64,000 nt of DNA from Scytalidium lignicola. Taxonomy: Eukaryota > Ascomycota > Leotiomycetes. This document shows, piece by piece, positions 21,055-33,433 of this stretch (its first letter is position 1; the number at the start of each line of letters is the position of its first letter). The translations under genes and the position numbers were made by a program. The stretch lies in contig NCSJ02000054.1 in the NCBI GenBank assembly GCA_002812745.2, positions 111,725-175,724 of the forward strand. The letters run 5' to 3'. The notes below the pieces were generated by a model. It searched no databases and was not told the DNA's origin. It saw only the letters and a list, made by a program, of their open reading frames with translations.

Positions 21055-22872
21055 ATGAATTTTCTAAACCTCAATAACACCAAAGGTCGGCGCGCAGGAT
21101 TAAGAGAGAATGACTACAAAGCGCCCCACCTGCTGAAATCGATCAATCGCAAACCAGCCACTCAGGCCAGTAGCAATGAGACCAGCAAACATTCCAGCAA
21201 CCGATCCTCTCCAGAACCGCCCCAATTCGATTCCAATATAGACGACTCATTCGAGGACTTTAATCGTCCTCCAGAATGGTCCTCGGACGATGAGGATGAC
21301 TCTCAAGAAACTGCGAATATAAAACCCTCGATTCCTAAGAAGAAAAGCACAGAGCATGAGAATGCGGACAGATCTACAAAACTCCGAGATAGCAGGACGA
21401 GAAATATCCGAAAGAATAAGGTGTCTCCAATTTCTAGTCCAGCTGGAACTACATCATTGCCAAGCACCCCGAGGTTTGGCAATTCAATGACTGATGAGTT
21501 TGGAAGATTGAAAACGAGTAGTAAACTGAAGAAGACTTTTGGTAGCAGTGGTAGGCCAAGTATTGGTCCCGCTCAGAATAAAACATACGGCAATAATAGT
21601 AGATTAAGTACTGGAACGAATCTGAAGAAGAAAAAGACCGAGTCTAAGTTTAAGGTGCCTGATATTGGGGACACGGAAGATGAGTTCGGTTAGTTTTTCC
21701 TATATATCATTCTCTAATACCTATTTCAAAAGATCAAAAGCTTACGGTTGTCAGAAGAAGATGGTCATAAGTCGAAGAAATTCAAGTTGAGTGGTTATGA
21801 GGGTCCAGCAGAGGAGGAAGCGAAACCTATCTTCAGTGCACCGAGCCCAGTGAAAGACAAAAGCCCCTCCACAAGTCCAGAGGTGCACACGAAGAAGCGG
21901 TTTAAAAATGTAAAGCCGGTCAGTCCTTCGGGTTCCGAAAATGAGGAAGAGGAGGGACCTGGATTTCAGGCTCCTGGAATGGACTCTAGTGATGATGATG
22001 ACCATCGACCTGAACCTAATGAAGAAGAAGAAAAGCCTTCTCCATCATTAGCAGCAAAGGTCAAGCATTACACAAGCCTCGCCAACGTACAACCATCGCA
22101 AGCACCCACGTTCAAGACTTATGACTTCGACGACAGCTTAATGGACGATCTCAACGAAGCCCTAGCTGACGTCCCGCATAAGGACATTCTACAACCCCTC
22201 TCATCCACAGACCTCCGAACCAACACAACCCAAGAAGAAGACGACACCACCCCTCGTTGTCCCATGTGCAAGCACCCAATAACCGCCGATGAGCTCAAGA
22301 AATGTCTCTCAATGAATACCAGACAACAAGAAAAATTCTGCCGTTCGCATAAGAAACGTGACGCCGAAGACGCCTGGTCCACAAAAGGCTACCCCTCGAT
22401 AGACTGGGCCAAACTCGACTCGCGATTAGCCCAACACCACACATACCTCCGTACGCTCCTCAACGGCGCGAATTCCCACTACAGACAATCCTTTCAGGAG
22501 ACGGTATCCGCAGGTAAAGACCGTAACCTGCTCAAGATGACGAGGAACCTTACTCCGGGTTACTACGGCACTCGTGGTCTCCGTGCCATCTCAGAGAATA
22601 TTATGCAGAAATTCTCGCCGCTGTTGAAGAAGCGAGCTGTGAAAGATCGGCTTATTGCTGCTAGGGGAGTCACGGGGTTCGTTCAGGCTGTATTGGTACC
22701 TGAAGTCACTGTTTTGTTGATTGTGGAGGATATGGATATTAGTGTTGAGGATGCAAGGAATGTGTTGAGTGAGAGTGCAGGCATGGGGGAGCTGGTTAAT
22801 GAGGAGATTAGGGATGTGGTGCTAAGGGGAAGTGATGATGAAGGTAGTGATGCAGAAGAAGGGTATACTTGA
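21055..22872 (+). CDS. RTC4: RTC4-like protein (restriction of telomere capping)
   Basis: Two exons, 21055-21688 and 21755-22872, 66-nt intron (GTTAGT...TCAG); 583 aa. The N-terminal ~290 residues are low-complexity, Ser/Lys/Asp/Glu-rich and probably disordered, with basic stretches that could be nuclear-localisation signals. After ~390 comes the conserved RTC4 region: RCPMCKHPITADELKKC (a CxxC pair), KFCRSHKKRDAEDAW, GYPSIDWAKLDSRLAQH, then GYYGTRGLRAISENIM, followed by an acidic tail. Yeast RTC4 was named from a telomere-capping screen; its biochemical role is unclear. Assignment rests on the C-terminal domain. Confidence 0.82.
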
Positions 22873-23282
22873 TGAACACCTTCTGGGGCTATGGCTAGTA
22901 CTGGTATTGGAATTGGAACTACAACTGGAGCATCTACTATCTGATAATATGGCAATGCACAAGCAATATATTTTGAGTCATGTATATATATGTATGGAGA
23001 GTGTATGTTCATGTACAGAATAAGCAATGAACCTATCGCCTACAGTCATGGGCGGCTTGATAGGATCTCTGCCTCGCACATCCAACAATTTCCTTGATAT
23101 CAACACTAGCTATAATCCCAGACTCTACAGTAATGACATTAACAAATTCGCACACAATGTGTGACACCACCACCTACTAGCCACAGAACGCCCAAAAACA
23201 AAAATAATCCGTGCCATGCAATTCCTGTTATCTCCTAATAAACTCCACACTATTAATGTATATAACAAATATAATGCAACAA
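22873..23282. other. Convergent intergenic region, RTC4 / ATG22
   Basis: 3' flanks only. A palindromic-looking tatatatatg stretch is present; no gene seen. Confidence 0.4.
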
Positions 23283-25393
23283 TCACTCAATGCCGTTGAT
23301 TCGAGCCTCGTATTCCCCTTCATAGTCGCTCCCAAGAAGAGCGCCCTCCCTTCTTTCCTCATCTTCCTCCTCAGCCTGGGTCTTGAACCCCTCAATTACT
23401 TCCGCAAGTCTTGCGCCCTCTCGCCTACCTCGATCCACATCGACAAACCATAGCAGTGGTCCCGGAATGCCTATGAGTACAGCAAGGAACCAAAACGCAG
23501 GTCGAATCTCACCATAGCGATCAACAATGGCGCCGACTATTGCTGGACCAAATACACTGGATCCTTTATCGGTGATGGCATACAGAGCATAGAATGCGGC
23601 TTCTGATCCTGGAGGGATAAGCTCGCCAAAGAGAGCACGGCAGTAGCTGCTTAGACCGCCTAGAATGAAGCCGTAGACGAAGCCAAGAGGATACATTTCC
23701 CAAGGCTGTTGAAGGCCAACTACACCCCAACGTTTTACAATTGGTAAGTAACCTAGCAATCCATAAATAGGGATGATTTCGAAGAGGAAAATGCAGGCGA
23801 GAATTGTTTGGTGTGGTTTAAGGCGAAAGAACTTTGATATTATAGACCAACCGAACGCACCCAATATCCCCGCCGAGGTGGCTATCACGTTTATGAGAGC
23901 CAATGCTTCATTGTGCATGTGTAGCTGGGTTTTTGCATACAGAACAGCTGTTCCCGAGACAGTTGCTATTGCATCTGACAAGAGGAACCACGCGGCTAGG
24001 AAGAGCACAACATCCTTCAGCTTGCGAGCAAGCTTAACGGTTCTGTAGAGCGACATCCACGAGTACGCAAAGTAGGCCACCCATGTTCGCACTCCAGTTG
24101 GGGAATTTGGATCATCAGCTCGAAGTGGAGGGCCAGGCCGAGGTCGTAACCATAATGCCGCAGGTATGGAAAAGGTGAACCACCATACACCGACGACAAA
24201 GAGCACAGTCCGGAGAGCAAAAGTTGTGCTTTTCATGAGTATGAGGATAAATATGCAAGCGCACTGCAAGAAGAGAGCAGCACTATAGCCAATGCCGATT
24301 CCGGTGGAGGAAATGTGTGTTAATAATTGCAACTCTCTTGATGTGACATTATGCTGTGATTGCGGTGGTGGCTCAGTTGATCGTGGAAGCAGTGGAGTTG
24401 TTGCAGTAGGGACTGGATCAACCGGGTGCTCCTCATCGAGCGGGTCCTCAGGAGGCGTAGTATCTGGTTCAGCTGGGCTGAACTCCGGCGTAAGTTCTGG
24501 AGTCGGATACTGCGCTTTTGGATGATGTCGAACTAGTAACGGCAAAAAGGAGTTTAACAGGACGAAACTCGCTCCGAAGCATGTATTCGCGATGATGGCC
24601 ATGAAAGATGCCAACAAGTAGACTTTCGGAACAATCGGTAGGAACAGCATTGTTGCAATAGAACCCACGAATGCGAAGAACAAGAGGAGTCGTTTGCGAT
24701 AATTGCCATGGTCTGCTGCGCAACTTATGGAGACCACAAGTATTGCTTGAAACAAAACACTGAGAGAGAAGGTATACATTGCAAGACTTGCGGTGTTGAC
24801 CGGCCATCCAAGAATGTATACGACACATTGTCCCGAGTTCTTGACCCCCGACGAGCTGGATCCGCACGGAGTGGTTCGATCGGATAATAATACTCCATTC
24901 TCTCTGGCTAATTGTTCAAGTGTGATCGGGATGAAGGAGCCTGTAGTAGCTGATTAGCATTTGTTTCCCCCGGAACTCCAACAGCACATAGACCCAAGAT
25001 CTTGAGCTTCAGTAGACGGTGTGCCTTCCATCTGCTCACCATCTCTCTCTAAGAAAATACAGCGCAACTGCGAAGGCCTACTGTTAAGCTTGAAACCAGA
25101 GATTCTTCCAACTTACCAATACCACAAATGACAAAGACCTCAGCTGCAAATCCATACGCATACCATCCGGCCAGCTCCTTGCTGCTGGTTAACCTGGTAT
25201 CTTCACCGGCATACTGCGAACGACCCCTGCGAAAAGCTGCATCTAGATCTGGGCCCATACTGTCGGACTCTGAACGCTCGTCATCGGCCTCGAAGGAAGA
25301 AGAATGCGAACGGAAGGATTGCTTGGTGCTGCTGGAGAGAGCGCGTCGTGGAACCGGTCTGTACCTAGGTTCGGTGATGCTGCGCGGAACCAT
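23283..25393 (-). CDS. ATG22: Autophagy-related protein 22, vacuolar amino-acid effluxer
   Basis: Multispanning vacuolar membrane protein that exports amino acids released by autophagic breakdown. Exons 25117-25393 and 23283-24940 with a 176-nt intron; 644 aa. The first exon ends [20 protein letters not shown] and joins to [15 protein letters not shown], the classic Atg22 N-terminal block. Later blocks: [69 protein letters not shown] and [20 protein letters not shown]. About a dozen hydrophobic segments are visible, with a long acidic/Pro-rich loop between the third and fourth. The start is the first ATG; the frame stays open to 25432 but without ATG. Converges with RTC4. Confidence 0.92.
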
Positions 25394-26442
25394 AGCTACG
25401 AACGGGTTGGGTGTTGCCTTGTCGGACGACACTACGACTGTATTGGGCCAGTAAGCAATGCCTTACCGCATCATGGTACGGACGACTGGTTGCTGGGCGC
25501 CTTCAACCATAATTTGCGCGAAGATGGCGGAACAGCGCTGGAAAAGAAGGTCAAGACAACAAGCACCAAGGTCACCACGGCCACAGGACGATCGGTATCT
25601 AGTTCATGTATGTTCACAACCCCCAGGCCGATAAAGAGGCAACCAGTTCTTGATAGTGAGGGTGCCCATTTCCCGGGCGACCAGGGGTCCGGCCACACGT
25701 TCTCTGAGACAGCTTGGAAGAAGACTTCCAACTACGAGCTCTGGCTGGAGCGAATGTGACAAGAGGAATGCGACTCGTGATTATGTATAAATTATTACCG
25801 CTGCCCCTCGACGTTCATCACCAGCTGTTCTAGATTTGCGGCATGAAAGATGCAGAACAAAGCTGCGTCTACAGACTCTCTGTTTTACGTCTACTTCCAA
25901 TACCTCGCTGATGATCGCACATGCTAGACACAAAGTGGATTCCTAAGGCGTACCAATGAAGACGGCCGCATACGCCATGTTTTAAGATCTGGCCAATCAT
26001 AGTGCCAAAAAGGTAATGATTAGGTAACCTCGAAAGGTCATCTGCAAATGAGTTTTAGGAGACTACAAGTCCTCTTTAGTTAGATTGAAAAAAGCCATGA
26101 GCAAATGCTACAGGCTAATGTTTAGTAACCAGCTAAATTGGCTCGAGCTACAACCTAGATAGTACGTAAATCGCTTCATTATTACCAGTTATAGACAATA
26201 AAGTGTTACCATTTCCACCAAACCAGAGGATCAATCAATTCATCGCCTTCTGACGTCGACGAGACTAGGTGTCAACATGTTAGCGCTAGGTTTCATATTA
26301 CTAAGCTGAAGTTTAACTGATGATTTGGCTTTTATTCTCTAGATAAACCAACGTCTCATTGCTTCCTAAGTGACGTCACCAAACCGCAATATTTTGCAAA
26401 CGGTGGTGAATCGATGAGAGTGAAATCACTGTTGTTGTATTG
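25394..26442. other. Divergent promoter region, ATG22 / Zn2Cys6 factor
   Basis: About 1 kb. A GC-rich minus-strand frame at 25471-25731 contains one hydrophobic stretch but lacks an ATG and any family match, so it is not called. The rest is AT-rich. Confidence 0.45.
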
Positions 26443-28602
26443 ATGCCTCGAGAAACCGAGTCCGGCAATCAAAGCTCTGGCTCCACGACACCATCGCTCA
26501 TGACAGTATCATGTAACATCTGTCGGCTACGTAAAGTTGCTTGTGACCATCGGAGACCATGCGCCAACTGTGTCAGACGAAATGAGGTTTGTTCTTACTT
26601 GACGACGACCTCTCGTCGTACCAGAGGACCGGGGAAACACAACCGTAAAGAGTTATTGAAGAAAATCGATAGAATGGAAGCACTTATAAAAACTCATGCA
26701 GCTACACATAGAAATGACCCGTCTCTAGGTGAATGTAATTACTTATCCATCCAATACTGTAGCCTAGCTTTCTTCTAACATCATTTCAGGGCACAGCACT
26801 TCCAATGTTCCTCTTAGGAACCAAGCTTCGGAGACTTCGCTAGCGGCTGTTGTACAAAGCCAGCCTTCTCCTCCTGGGTCTCGGAAGGGAAGTACTCGTC
26901 TGATCTTCAAAGAAGGAAAATCTACCTACACTACAGATGCTCTGTTTGCGGAATTGAGCAGCCAAGTATGTTGTGAACCAGCTCTAAATAGCCTCTGCTG
27001 ACCTCATCCCCTAAGATTGAAGATCTGCATACCTTGCTTGATGATGATACCCTCGACTATGACCAAGAAGACCATATTAGCTCCGATTCGGCTTTTCAGA
27101 TATTGTCGCCAGCAACATCTTTCATCCCTGGCCTGAGTAACATCAATGTTGATGCCCAGTACGTGCAGCTAGAATCATCTCATATCCGCTTTCTCTGGCG
27201 AGCGTATTTGCGAAATGTTGATCCAATGATAAAGTTGTTGCATGTTCCAAGCATCCAAGCTATTATTGAAGATACTGTGCAGAACCGTAGTGTCTCCTCA
27301 GATATCAATGCTCTCCTCTGGGCTATATACTTCGCCGCTATCACAAGTTTGACTGACGACGAAGTGTATCTAATGTTCGGTGAGAAGCGTTCACAAATGT
27401 TTCCACTATATAAATCTAGGCTTGAGCAGGCGCTTAGCCGAGCTAACCTGCTGAACACCAAGCATCTCACAACTCTACAAGCATTCGTTTTGTTGATACT
27501 TTGCAGTCGAAGTACCATGCCAGCCCAGAATGTCTGGATACTTACAGGCCTGGCAATTCGGATAGCGAAAGTACTTGGCCTTCATAGAGATGGCGAATTA
27601 TTCCAACTTCCCCCATTTGAATGCGAAATGCGCCGAAGACTCTGGTGGCAAATATGTTACTTAGAAGTCAAATCATCGGAAGAAAGCGGCTGCGAACTCT
27701 GTCTTTCAGAAGATTCTTTTGATACCAAGCTTCCCTTGAATATAAATGATGAGGACATTCATCCAGAATCCACAGAACCACCAACAGAAAGAATTGGACT
27801 GACCGATATGTCACTCTCCATGGTGCGGTGTGAGTTGATACCAATTGAAATATCATTGCTACACAAGATGAAATCAATCACTTCAGAAGATCTCTCCCGA
27901 TGCGAGGCCCTCATTCAGCACAAATGCAAGCAGATCCACGACAAGTATTTCGACGGCCCTGGAGTACACGATCCAAAAGCTACCGCAGCAGCCGCGGTAA
28001 TGGACGTCATTGCTAAAAAGATTTCTCTCAAGTTATACCAGCAGCTCCTTTGCACTAATCAGTTCGAAGTGCCTTCCCTAGAGATACAAGACTTGCTCTT
28101 TAATAAAAGCCTTGATCTTCTTGAGAGCTCCGAGTTGCTACAGACTGATAATTCCATCACACATTGGTCATGGCAGTCACGTAGGAACGTTCAGTGGCAT
28201 GCAATAGTATTCACACTTTTGCAGCTGTGTACCCGTGAGTCAGCGCCGCAAATAGAACGTGCCTGGCGATATCTTGATGCTGCCTTTTCTAGGGATGTTG
28301 AAGCAATTGAAAAGAATGAGGATGGTCTTCATTATCAGTTGATTTTAAGACTTTTTAAGAGGGCAAAAGCTCGCAAGAATCAGGAATCTAACAAAGATCA
28401 AGTAACACCATTATATAACAACGGGACAGCAGATGTGCACCAAGACTCAACAACCTTAGACAGCATTGATTTACCTCAGTGCTTCACTCCCTTTAAATTC
28501 GACCCCGAAGTAACGAACTCATGGGAGATAGGCATTGGAGATCAGGCAAACATATGGGAGACTTGGTTAGATGGGGATATTAATTTTGCTCCTTATTTCT
28601 AA
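26443..28602 (+). CDS. Zn2Cys6 transcription factor with fungal_trans domain
   Basis: Exons 26443-26728, 26790-26965, 27016-28602; 682 aa. Residues ~25-55 are a complete binuclear zinc cluster: CNICRLRKVACDHRRPC followed by ANCVRRNEVCSY, i.e. all six cysteines. A basic linker and a short heptad-like stretch (RKELLKKIDRMEALIKTH) follow. The middle domain is of the fungal_trans type: HIRFLWRAYLRNVDPMIKLL, TLQAFVLLILCSRS, GLAIRIAKVLGLHRDGE and CEMRRRLWWQICYLE. The C-terminus is acidic with aromatic residues, plausibly an activation region. It lies next to a remnant of an MFS transporter on the opposite strand, a pairing common for local regulators; whether it ever controlled that gene is inference. 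Target unknown. Confidence 0.9.
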
Positions 28603-28758
28603 CCAGCGCAAAAAAATTCCGTCGCTTTATTAGATTATACCTGGCTAAGTGTCCAGTTCTACAAGATTCTAATCGTCTTGGACGTTTTGCATCTTACAAC
28701 TTTGGTTTTCTGTCCCATTTGGTGGGGCATATGGAGTATACTGACTCATACTCCTTCT

Positions 28759-29233
28759 TCAATCACCAAATTGGTAGAACAGGATTGGCACTAGAACAAC
28801 AAAGTTAAACAAACTTTTCGCCCATTTTACTCTGAGGGCGGAATAAATCTGACTGGCAAACAAAGAAAATGCCGTGCCAGCCAACACTCTGAGAAACGTT
28901 CTCATCGCTAATGCACGGTTGGATTCTTGGTTATGATGGTCGACGATATAAGTAACTGCTTGGAAAAGAGGAAGTTGGATAGAAGAAATAGGATACCCAT
29001 GAAATATATTTAAATAGGCGTAAAAGGTGACGCCCGATATATAGGGTACATTTAGAGTTATGAATCCCATCATATGTTCGGAGCCCGGGTATGGTAGAGG
29101 TGTCCAGACGCGCCAGCAAATACAGAACAAAAAAAANTAGCATTATTATTGCTGTTCCAGCGACAAGATTTTTATTAACCACCATATTCTTATTCTTTAA
29201 GGCCCAACTTCTTAGTGCACTCAGGCTGTCCAA
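28759..29233 (-). pseudogene. C-terminal remnant of an MFS (DHA1-type) transporter
   Basis: About 150 codons resembling only the end of drug:H+ antiporter-type MFS proteins: TYIVDHHNQESNRALAMRTF, then LRVLAGTAFSLFASQIYSAL and WAKSLFNFVVLVPILFYQFG. This follows the family pattern YIVD...ALA..T..R...G..F.LF...MY..L...W..SLL...PI.F.FY.FG. No N-terminal two thirds of a transporter is found upstream, the frame upstream is hydrophobic but diverged, and an N at 29137 follows a homopolymer. It is most likely a decayed gene. Confidence 0.5.
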
Positions 29234-30753
29234 ACAGCCGCTCTAGTCTCTTCTATTCTAGAAAGAAATGCTATCCACTTTTGAAAATTATAGTCGCCGA
29301 GTCTGTGTAATGTTTGCAAAATTACTTACCTCTTATTAATGCTAAGCTATACCTTCATTAAGTGGACGCTACCACAAATCACAAGGGCGATGGTTATAAC
29401 CACAACATTCTCGGCTATGGAGAGTTATCCAGAGCTTTTAAGTCATCCACATTAGATTAGTGTCGATGAACAAAAAGAAGCCAAGAAGTCTAATTACGTC
29501 ATAAGCAAAAATGCCTAGATTCATTCAATATTTCGGGGTTCTGTACACGTTCATGCACAGATGACAAATGCATGACAATATCGGCAACCACTAATCCAAT
29601 ATTTGTACGGAGGTTAAATTAGAGTTAGTTATCAAATAAGGGGTGCGATCCGGCCCTGTGGATCGGCTTGGCCCGTGCGAATCATGTTTTCCCAATCAAA
29701 ATACAGCCGCTCAGGAAAGTAAACAGAGCTACATAAGAGTTGAAATTAAGATGAAGTCACAATAGATATCATATTGATGATCAATGTATATATATGGTCA
29801 TCTATGTCACCAATTACACAGTAATTATTAGAGGCATAAGCCCTCAAAGCTTTCCCCCTTTTCCTTGTGCCCTGCGAACTGATATCTCATCTTTAGAATA
29901 TCCACTTCAAATGAAGTCGAAATTGAGGATTTGACTAATCAAATAAGCAGGACGATGTTCAATGTACAATTATCTTTTTAAAGTTTATGCTGTGCATGCA
30001 TTGTGTGTTTCATGAATGACATTTAAGTCGCGACTGATATCCATGTTATAACAAATATCTTATCACGGCCATTACTTAGCTCATTTCTATTCTAATTCTC
30101 CGTAGTGTATTTATCCACGCTTGTCGATAAATACTTTTCAATTTAAACTTTTTTAAGTTGTAACGAAGTGCTAATGGCTATTAACTTGAGTGTTGTCATG
30201 CACGATTAGCGTATTCCTACAGCGTATTTAATAGGCTGTTTCAGGTCTCTCACTCGCTATGAGCTAAAATTTAACGTTGAAGCTTAGCGCCTGTTATCGG
30301 GGATGTGCCTATTGGTTTGTGCCGTTCTCAGCACTTTTGCTGTTAATTCGGGTAATTATTAAACTCATTAAATGCAGGGATGGATTGAATTTATTAAGAT
30401 CTCCTTTCGTACGTACAGCCACAAATGAGTATAACAAAATGGGGCAGTGCAATTTCATGCACTTTTTGACCTTAATATTGCAACCTATATCACATGACCT
30501 CATATATATATAGGAGTAGCTACAATAAACAGGCCTCCTTCCCTCCTATTCTACCAAATCTTACCTTCTGATTGGTTGGTTGCTCTCAGCTACACTCTAC
30601 GGCCATATAGAGAGCTCACCTACGATCCCCATATCGCTACCGTACCTAGCCAACTGTACAACCCAATAGCACTCTCACAACATTGCTTCCCAAAATCGCA
30701 GGTCTCAAATATATAAAAGGAGAGAAGCCATTTCCATCAAAAGATAAAACAAA
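29234..30753. other. AT-rich gene-free stretch
   Basis: About 1.5 kb, AT-rich, with no open frame resembling a known protein and no clear repeat ends. Positions 30490-30753 are less AT-rich and carry a TATA element in front of a small open frame. Confidence 0.5.
30709..30719 (+). promoter_or_regulatory. TATA box upstream of a small open frame
   Basis: Sequence tatataaaagg lies about 40 bp before an ATG in good context (caaaATG) at 30754. It is the clearest TATA box seen in the window. Confidence 0.45.
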
Positions 30754-30990
30754 ATGTGCGGTGTGCTCGTTACCTGGTGGGTTGGCCGTCATAATAATGG
30801 ACCAATTGATGAGACATCAAACTCCAACTTGAGAGGATCAGCCGTGAATACACGAGTCGTGAAGCTAGAGCCCTTGCGAACAAATCCTGATGAGTTAGGA
30901 GAAAGGGGTGGAAGAGAAGCATCGGGTGATGATAAAAACGGTACGGATCAGACAACCAACGCAGGAAAAGCCGACGAGAGACCTGCATAA
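30754..30990 (+). CDS. Small hypothetical protein
   Basis: A 78-codon frame starting at an ATG with an A at -3. It encodes a polar product with a hydrophobic first few residues (MCGVLVTWWVGRHN) and a charged Gly/Asp/Glu/Lys-rich C-terminus (LGERGGREASGDDKNGTDQT). It matches no family I know. The TATA element just upstream is the main reason to list it. It could equally be a chance frame; no introns are apparent. Confidence 0.3.
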   Translation: MCGVLVTWWVGRHNNGPIDETSNSNLRGSAVNTRVVKLEPLRTNPDELGERGGREASGDDKNGTDQTTNAGKADERPA

Positions 30991-31400
30991 AGCCATATAA
31001 ATGAGAATTGATGTTTAGAATATAGGTGGTAAGTATCAGACTATTAGCATCTGGATTACATTTATCACCAAGAGGCTAATCGATTTGAAAGCTAGCTTAT
31101 CTCATAAATCAGACGCTTGCCAGAAAATTTACGGACTTTGCAAGAACTACCAAGACTTCTTAAAGTAGATTAACTTATATTTATATAAAATGTGTGAATT
31201 TTACCTTAAGTTACTTAAAGTTATAAAAGTTTATTTTTATTCTTTCATAAAATTAATTTCCTTATTATATATTTTAATTAAATGTTCTATTGGTATGATT
31301 TTAAAGGATAGTATGGGCTATAAAGCAACTTACTAGTACTTACTTCCATTGCAAAATCCATGGTAACCTTGAGTATCTTTAGCTTATTATGGCTAAGGAT
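30991..31400. other. AT-rich intergenic region
   Basis: About 410 bp, strongly AT-rich between 31180 and 31330. It forms the 3' flank of the APH-like gene. No gene seen. Confidence 0.45.
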
Positions 31401-32939
31401 TCAATTGCTCCTTTCCTTTCTTTTTCTCTCAATCAAACAATAACTCAGAAAACGCTGTTGCGCTTTAGTTGAATCCCAATTGATAATGCACCGTGTTTTA
31501 GATTCGACCATCTTTCTTTCTACAAAGGGTTCCATTGCTGCTCTCTCTTCTTCACTCAATAAATGTAGTCTCGTTTTCCACAAATCATTCTTGAGAACAC
31601 TGCTTTCTCGATCGCCAAAGAATCTCTCATCTAGAAATTTCCAGTACATAGTGTCAAACGCCCAACTTTTCCTCGCCCCATAACTGAGAAAAAATCGCCC
31701 TGTTTCCCAGCTTTCTTGCATATACGTAGACAATGGTGCCGGTAAAGGATTGGGTTCTGTCATATCTGCTTCGGCTTTTTTCATAGCAGAAAGCCAAGTC
31801 TCCAAGCGCATATCGTATGTTTTCCTCCACTCGTCAACGCCGGACGACCACATCTCAGCTGTCTCAATGAGGAGCCACCAAGGTGGGTCAAGTATAAACT
31901 GCGTAGGTCCAACATACGTATATTCCCAGTCAATGAGAGCAGCGATCTCGTCCAACTCGGTGAGAAGTATGTTTCCAGGCCGAAAATCGTCACCCCAGAG
32001 TCGTATCAAGTCAAAGCCAGAAGGAGCTGGGAGGAGTAAGGAAGCTGAAATATTTGATGACTGGGCAGACCACGTGTCCTCAGCAAATCCAAAGATAGAG
32101 AGACGACCCTGTTTGGCTAATCTACGAAAGATCTGGCGTGCTACGTACTTGTTTCGGCAATCATCCTCAGAAGTAACCAGGTCGTTGTGTTGGAAGATAA
32201 GTTGTGCGATATGCATATCCGCTAATGCTGTATACCATTCGTCTGCAGTGTCGTATGTTTTGCCTTTTGGTGGAAGAACACCACGAGGAATATTCGCGAG
32301 ACGAATCATATCGGTCATATTGTGAGTTATCGGCCTGCCACGCACCTCATAGTTGCCCTTGCCGACCTCAACTAAAGACCCAATCCGTGGGAAGGTTATT
32401 CGGGAAAGTTGCAGCAGACAGTGTGCTACTTTGACCCAGATTGCTTCCAAGGTAGTCTCGAGAATGTTGGGATCCAGAACGTGAGGGGCTGAAGGATCCT
32501 CACTCGGTCTGGTCAGCTTCGCTGATATGCTCCCACAGTTTTCAATGCGTTCCATAATCACGAAAGGGCCAACCGTCAAATCATCGCCATAAAAGAGATG
32601 TCGGGGAATAGGCAGTTGCGTCTGTTTCGCAATCAGGGCTGCTGTAGCTGCCTCTTGGACAATTTTCTCAGCTGGGAACTGAACAAGGCTTGGACATGGC
32701 AGTCGAATCATAATATCCGGAGATATTCCTTCAAGGCGTATCCTGTAGAGGATGTTGAAGCCACCCATGACCAGTGGCGATATTAAGGTTGCTGGTTTTC
32801 CGAATTTTTCTCTCGCAAGATCTTCCACTTTACGACAAGTGATTTTAAGCCGCATTTGTTTCTGTGCCTTATCAGAGTCCTCGTCGTTCTTGTCCCAGAC
32901 AAGGCTATCGAGCTCTTCTTGACCATCGTACATTGTCAT
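31401..32939 (-). CDS. Aminoglycoside-phosphotransferase-like (APH) kinase-fold protein
   Basis: Single-exon, 512 aa from the first ATG at 32939 (the frame is open further upstream without an ATG). It belongs to the large fungal family with an APH/choline-kinase fold. Visible: MGGFNILYRIRLEG (nucleotide-binding strand and turn), VIMERIENCG (hinge), then LWGDDFRPGNILL (the Brenner-type catalytic loop, with Asp and Asn kept and Trp-Gly in place of His-Gly), and ALIDWEYTYVGPTQFILDPP with the metal-binding Asp. The substrate is unknown: these expanded fungal families are not known to give drug resistance and most are uncharacterised. The nearby AT-rich DNA and remnants suggest an accessory neighbourhood. 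Confidence 0.82.
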   Translation of the reverse strand: MTMYDGQEELDSLVWDKNDEDSDKAQKQMRLKITCRKVEDLAREKFGKPATLISPLVMGGFNILYRIRLEGISPDIMIRLPCPSLVQFPAEKIVQEAATAALIAKQTQLPIPRHLFYGDDLTVGPFVIMERIENCGSISAKLTRPSEDPSAPHVLDPNILETTLEAIWVKVAHCLLQLSRITFPRIGSLVEVGKGNYEVRGRPITHNMTDMIRLANIPRGVLPPKGKTYDTADEWYTALADMHIAQLIFQHNDLVTSEDDCRNKYVARQIFRRLAKQGRLSIFGFAEDTWSAQSSNISASLLLPAPSGFDLIRLWGDDFRPGNILLTELDEIAALIDWEYTYVGPTQFILDPPWWLLIETAEMWSSGVDEWRKTYDMRLETWLSAMKKAEADMTEPNPLPAPLSTYMQESWETGRFFLSYGARKSWAFDTMYWKFLDERFFGDRESSVLKNDLWKTRLHLLSEEERAAMEPFVERKMVESKTRCIINWDSTKAQQRFLSYCLIERKRKERSN

Positions 32940-33433
32940 TATAAGACACGTTGCCGCAGATGGCGCCTTGTCTGAAGGGATGGAGACTAGGAGGGAAAGA
33001 GAAGAATGCAAAAAGACAGCAGTCTGCGAGTAGGAAGAACAACGGGTTTGCAAGTGGCAGGTCGGATCCTGTCAAAGTGCTCGTGAAAGATCCACCTTTA
33101 TTTCGTCAATCTCACTCCCCAAGGCTGCATCATATCACTAATGCAGATAGATTTACGGGTTGAAAGGCTCATAAAGGCTGACGTTAGGAATGCTATACCC
33201 AGTCCAGTAGTTGTTATCCAGATCTAGTGGTCGAAGGCAAGTTTATACGCCTCCTCTTTTATCGATAGATGATCAAGGCGAGTAGAGCTTCAAGTATCAA
33301 GATAATATTCCTGTAGGTAAGTCATAGAGATTTCAAGTGTTTAGACTACTAGGCCAAAGTCCAAATAATTTGCAGCGTCTAAGAGATTCTTAAGGCTACG
33401 ACGTTCCGGCATATAATATCAGGGTTTAAACTA
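32940..33433. other. Upstream region of the APH-like gene
   Basis: About 490 bp with no gene recognised. Confidence 0.4.

Noticed and set aside
25471..25731. Minus-strand frame with a hydrophobic stretch upstream of ATG22
   Set aside because: It has no ATG, cannot be spliced in phase to ATG22, and resembles no family.
32940..33053. Extending the APH-like protein to 33053
   Set aside because: The upstream codon is TTG; the first ATG is at 32939 and the kinase fold starts well after it.
26443..33053. A secondary-metabolite gene cluster
   Set aside because: Only a regulator, a transporter remnant and an APH-like protein are present; there is no synthase, terpene cyclase or tailoring enzyme.
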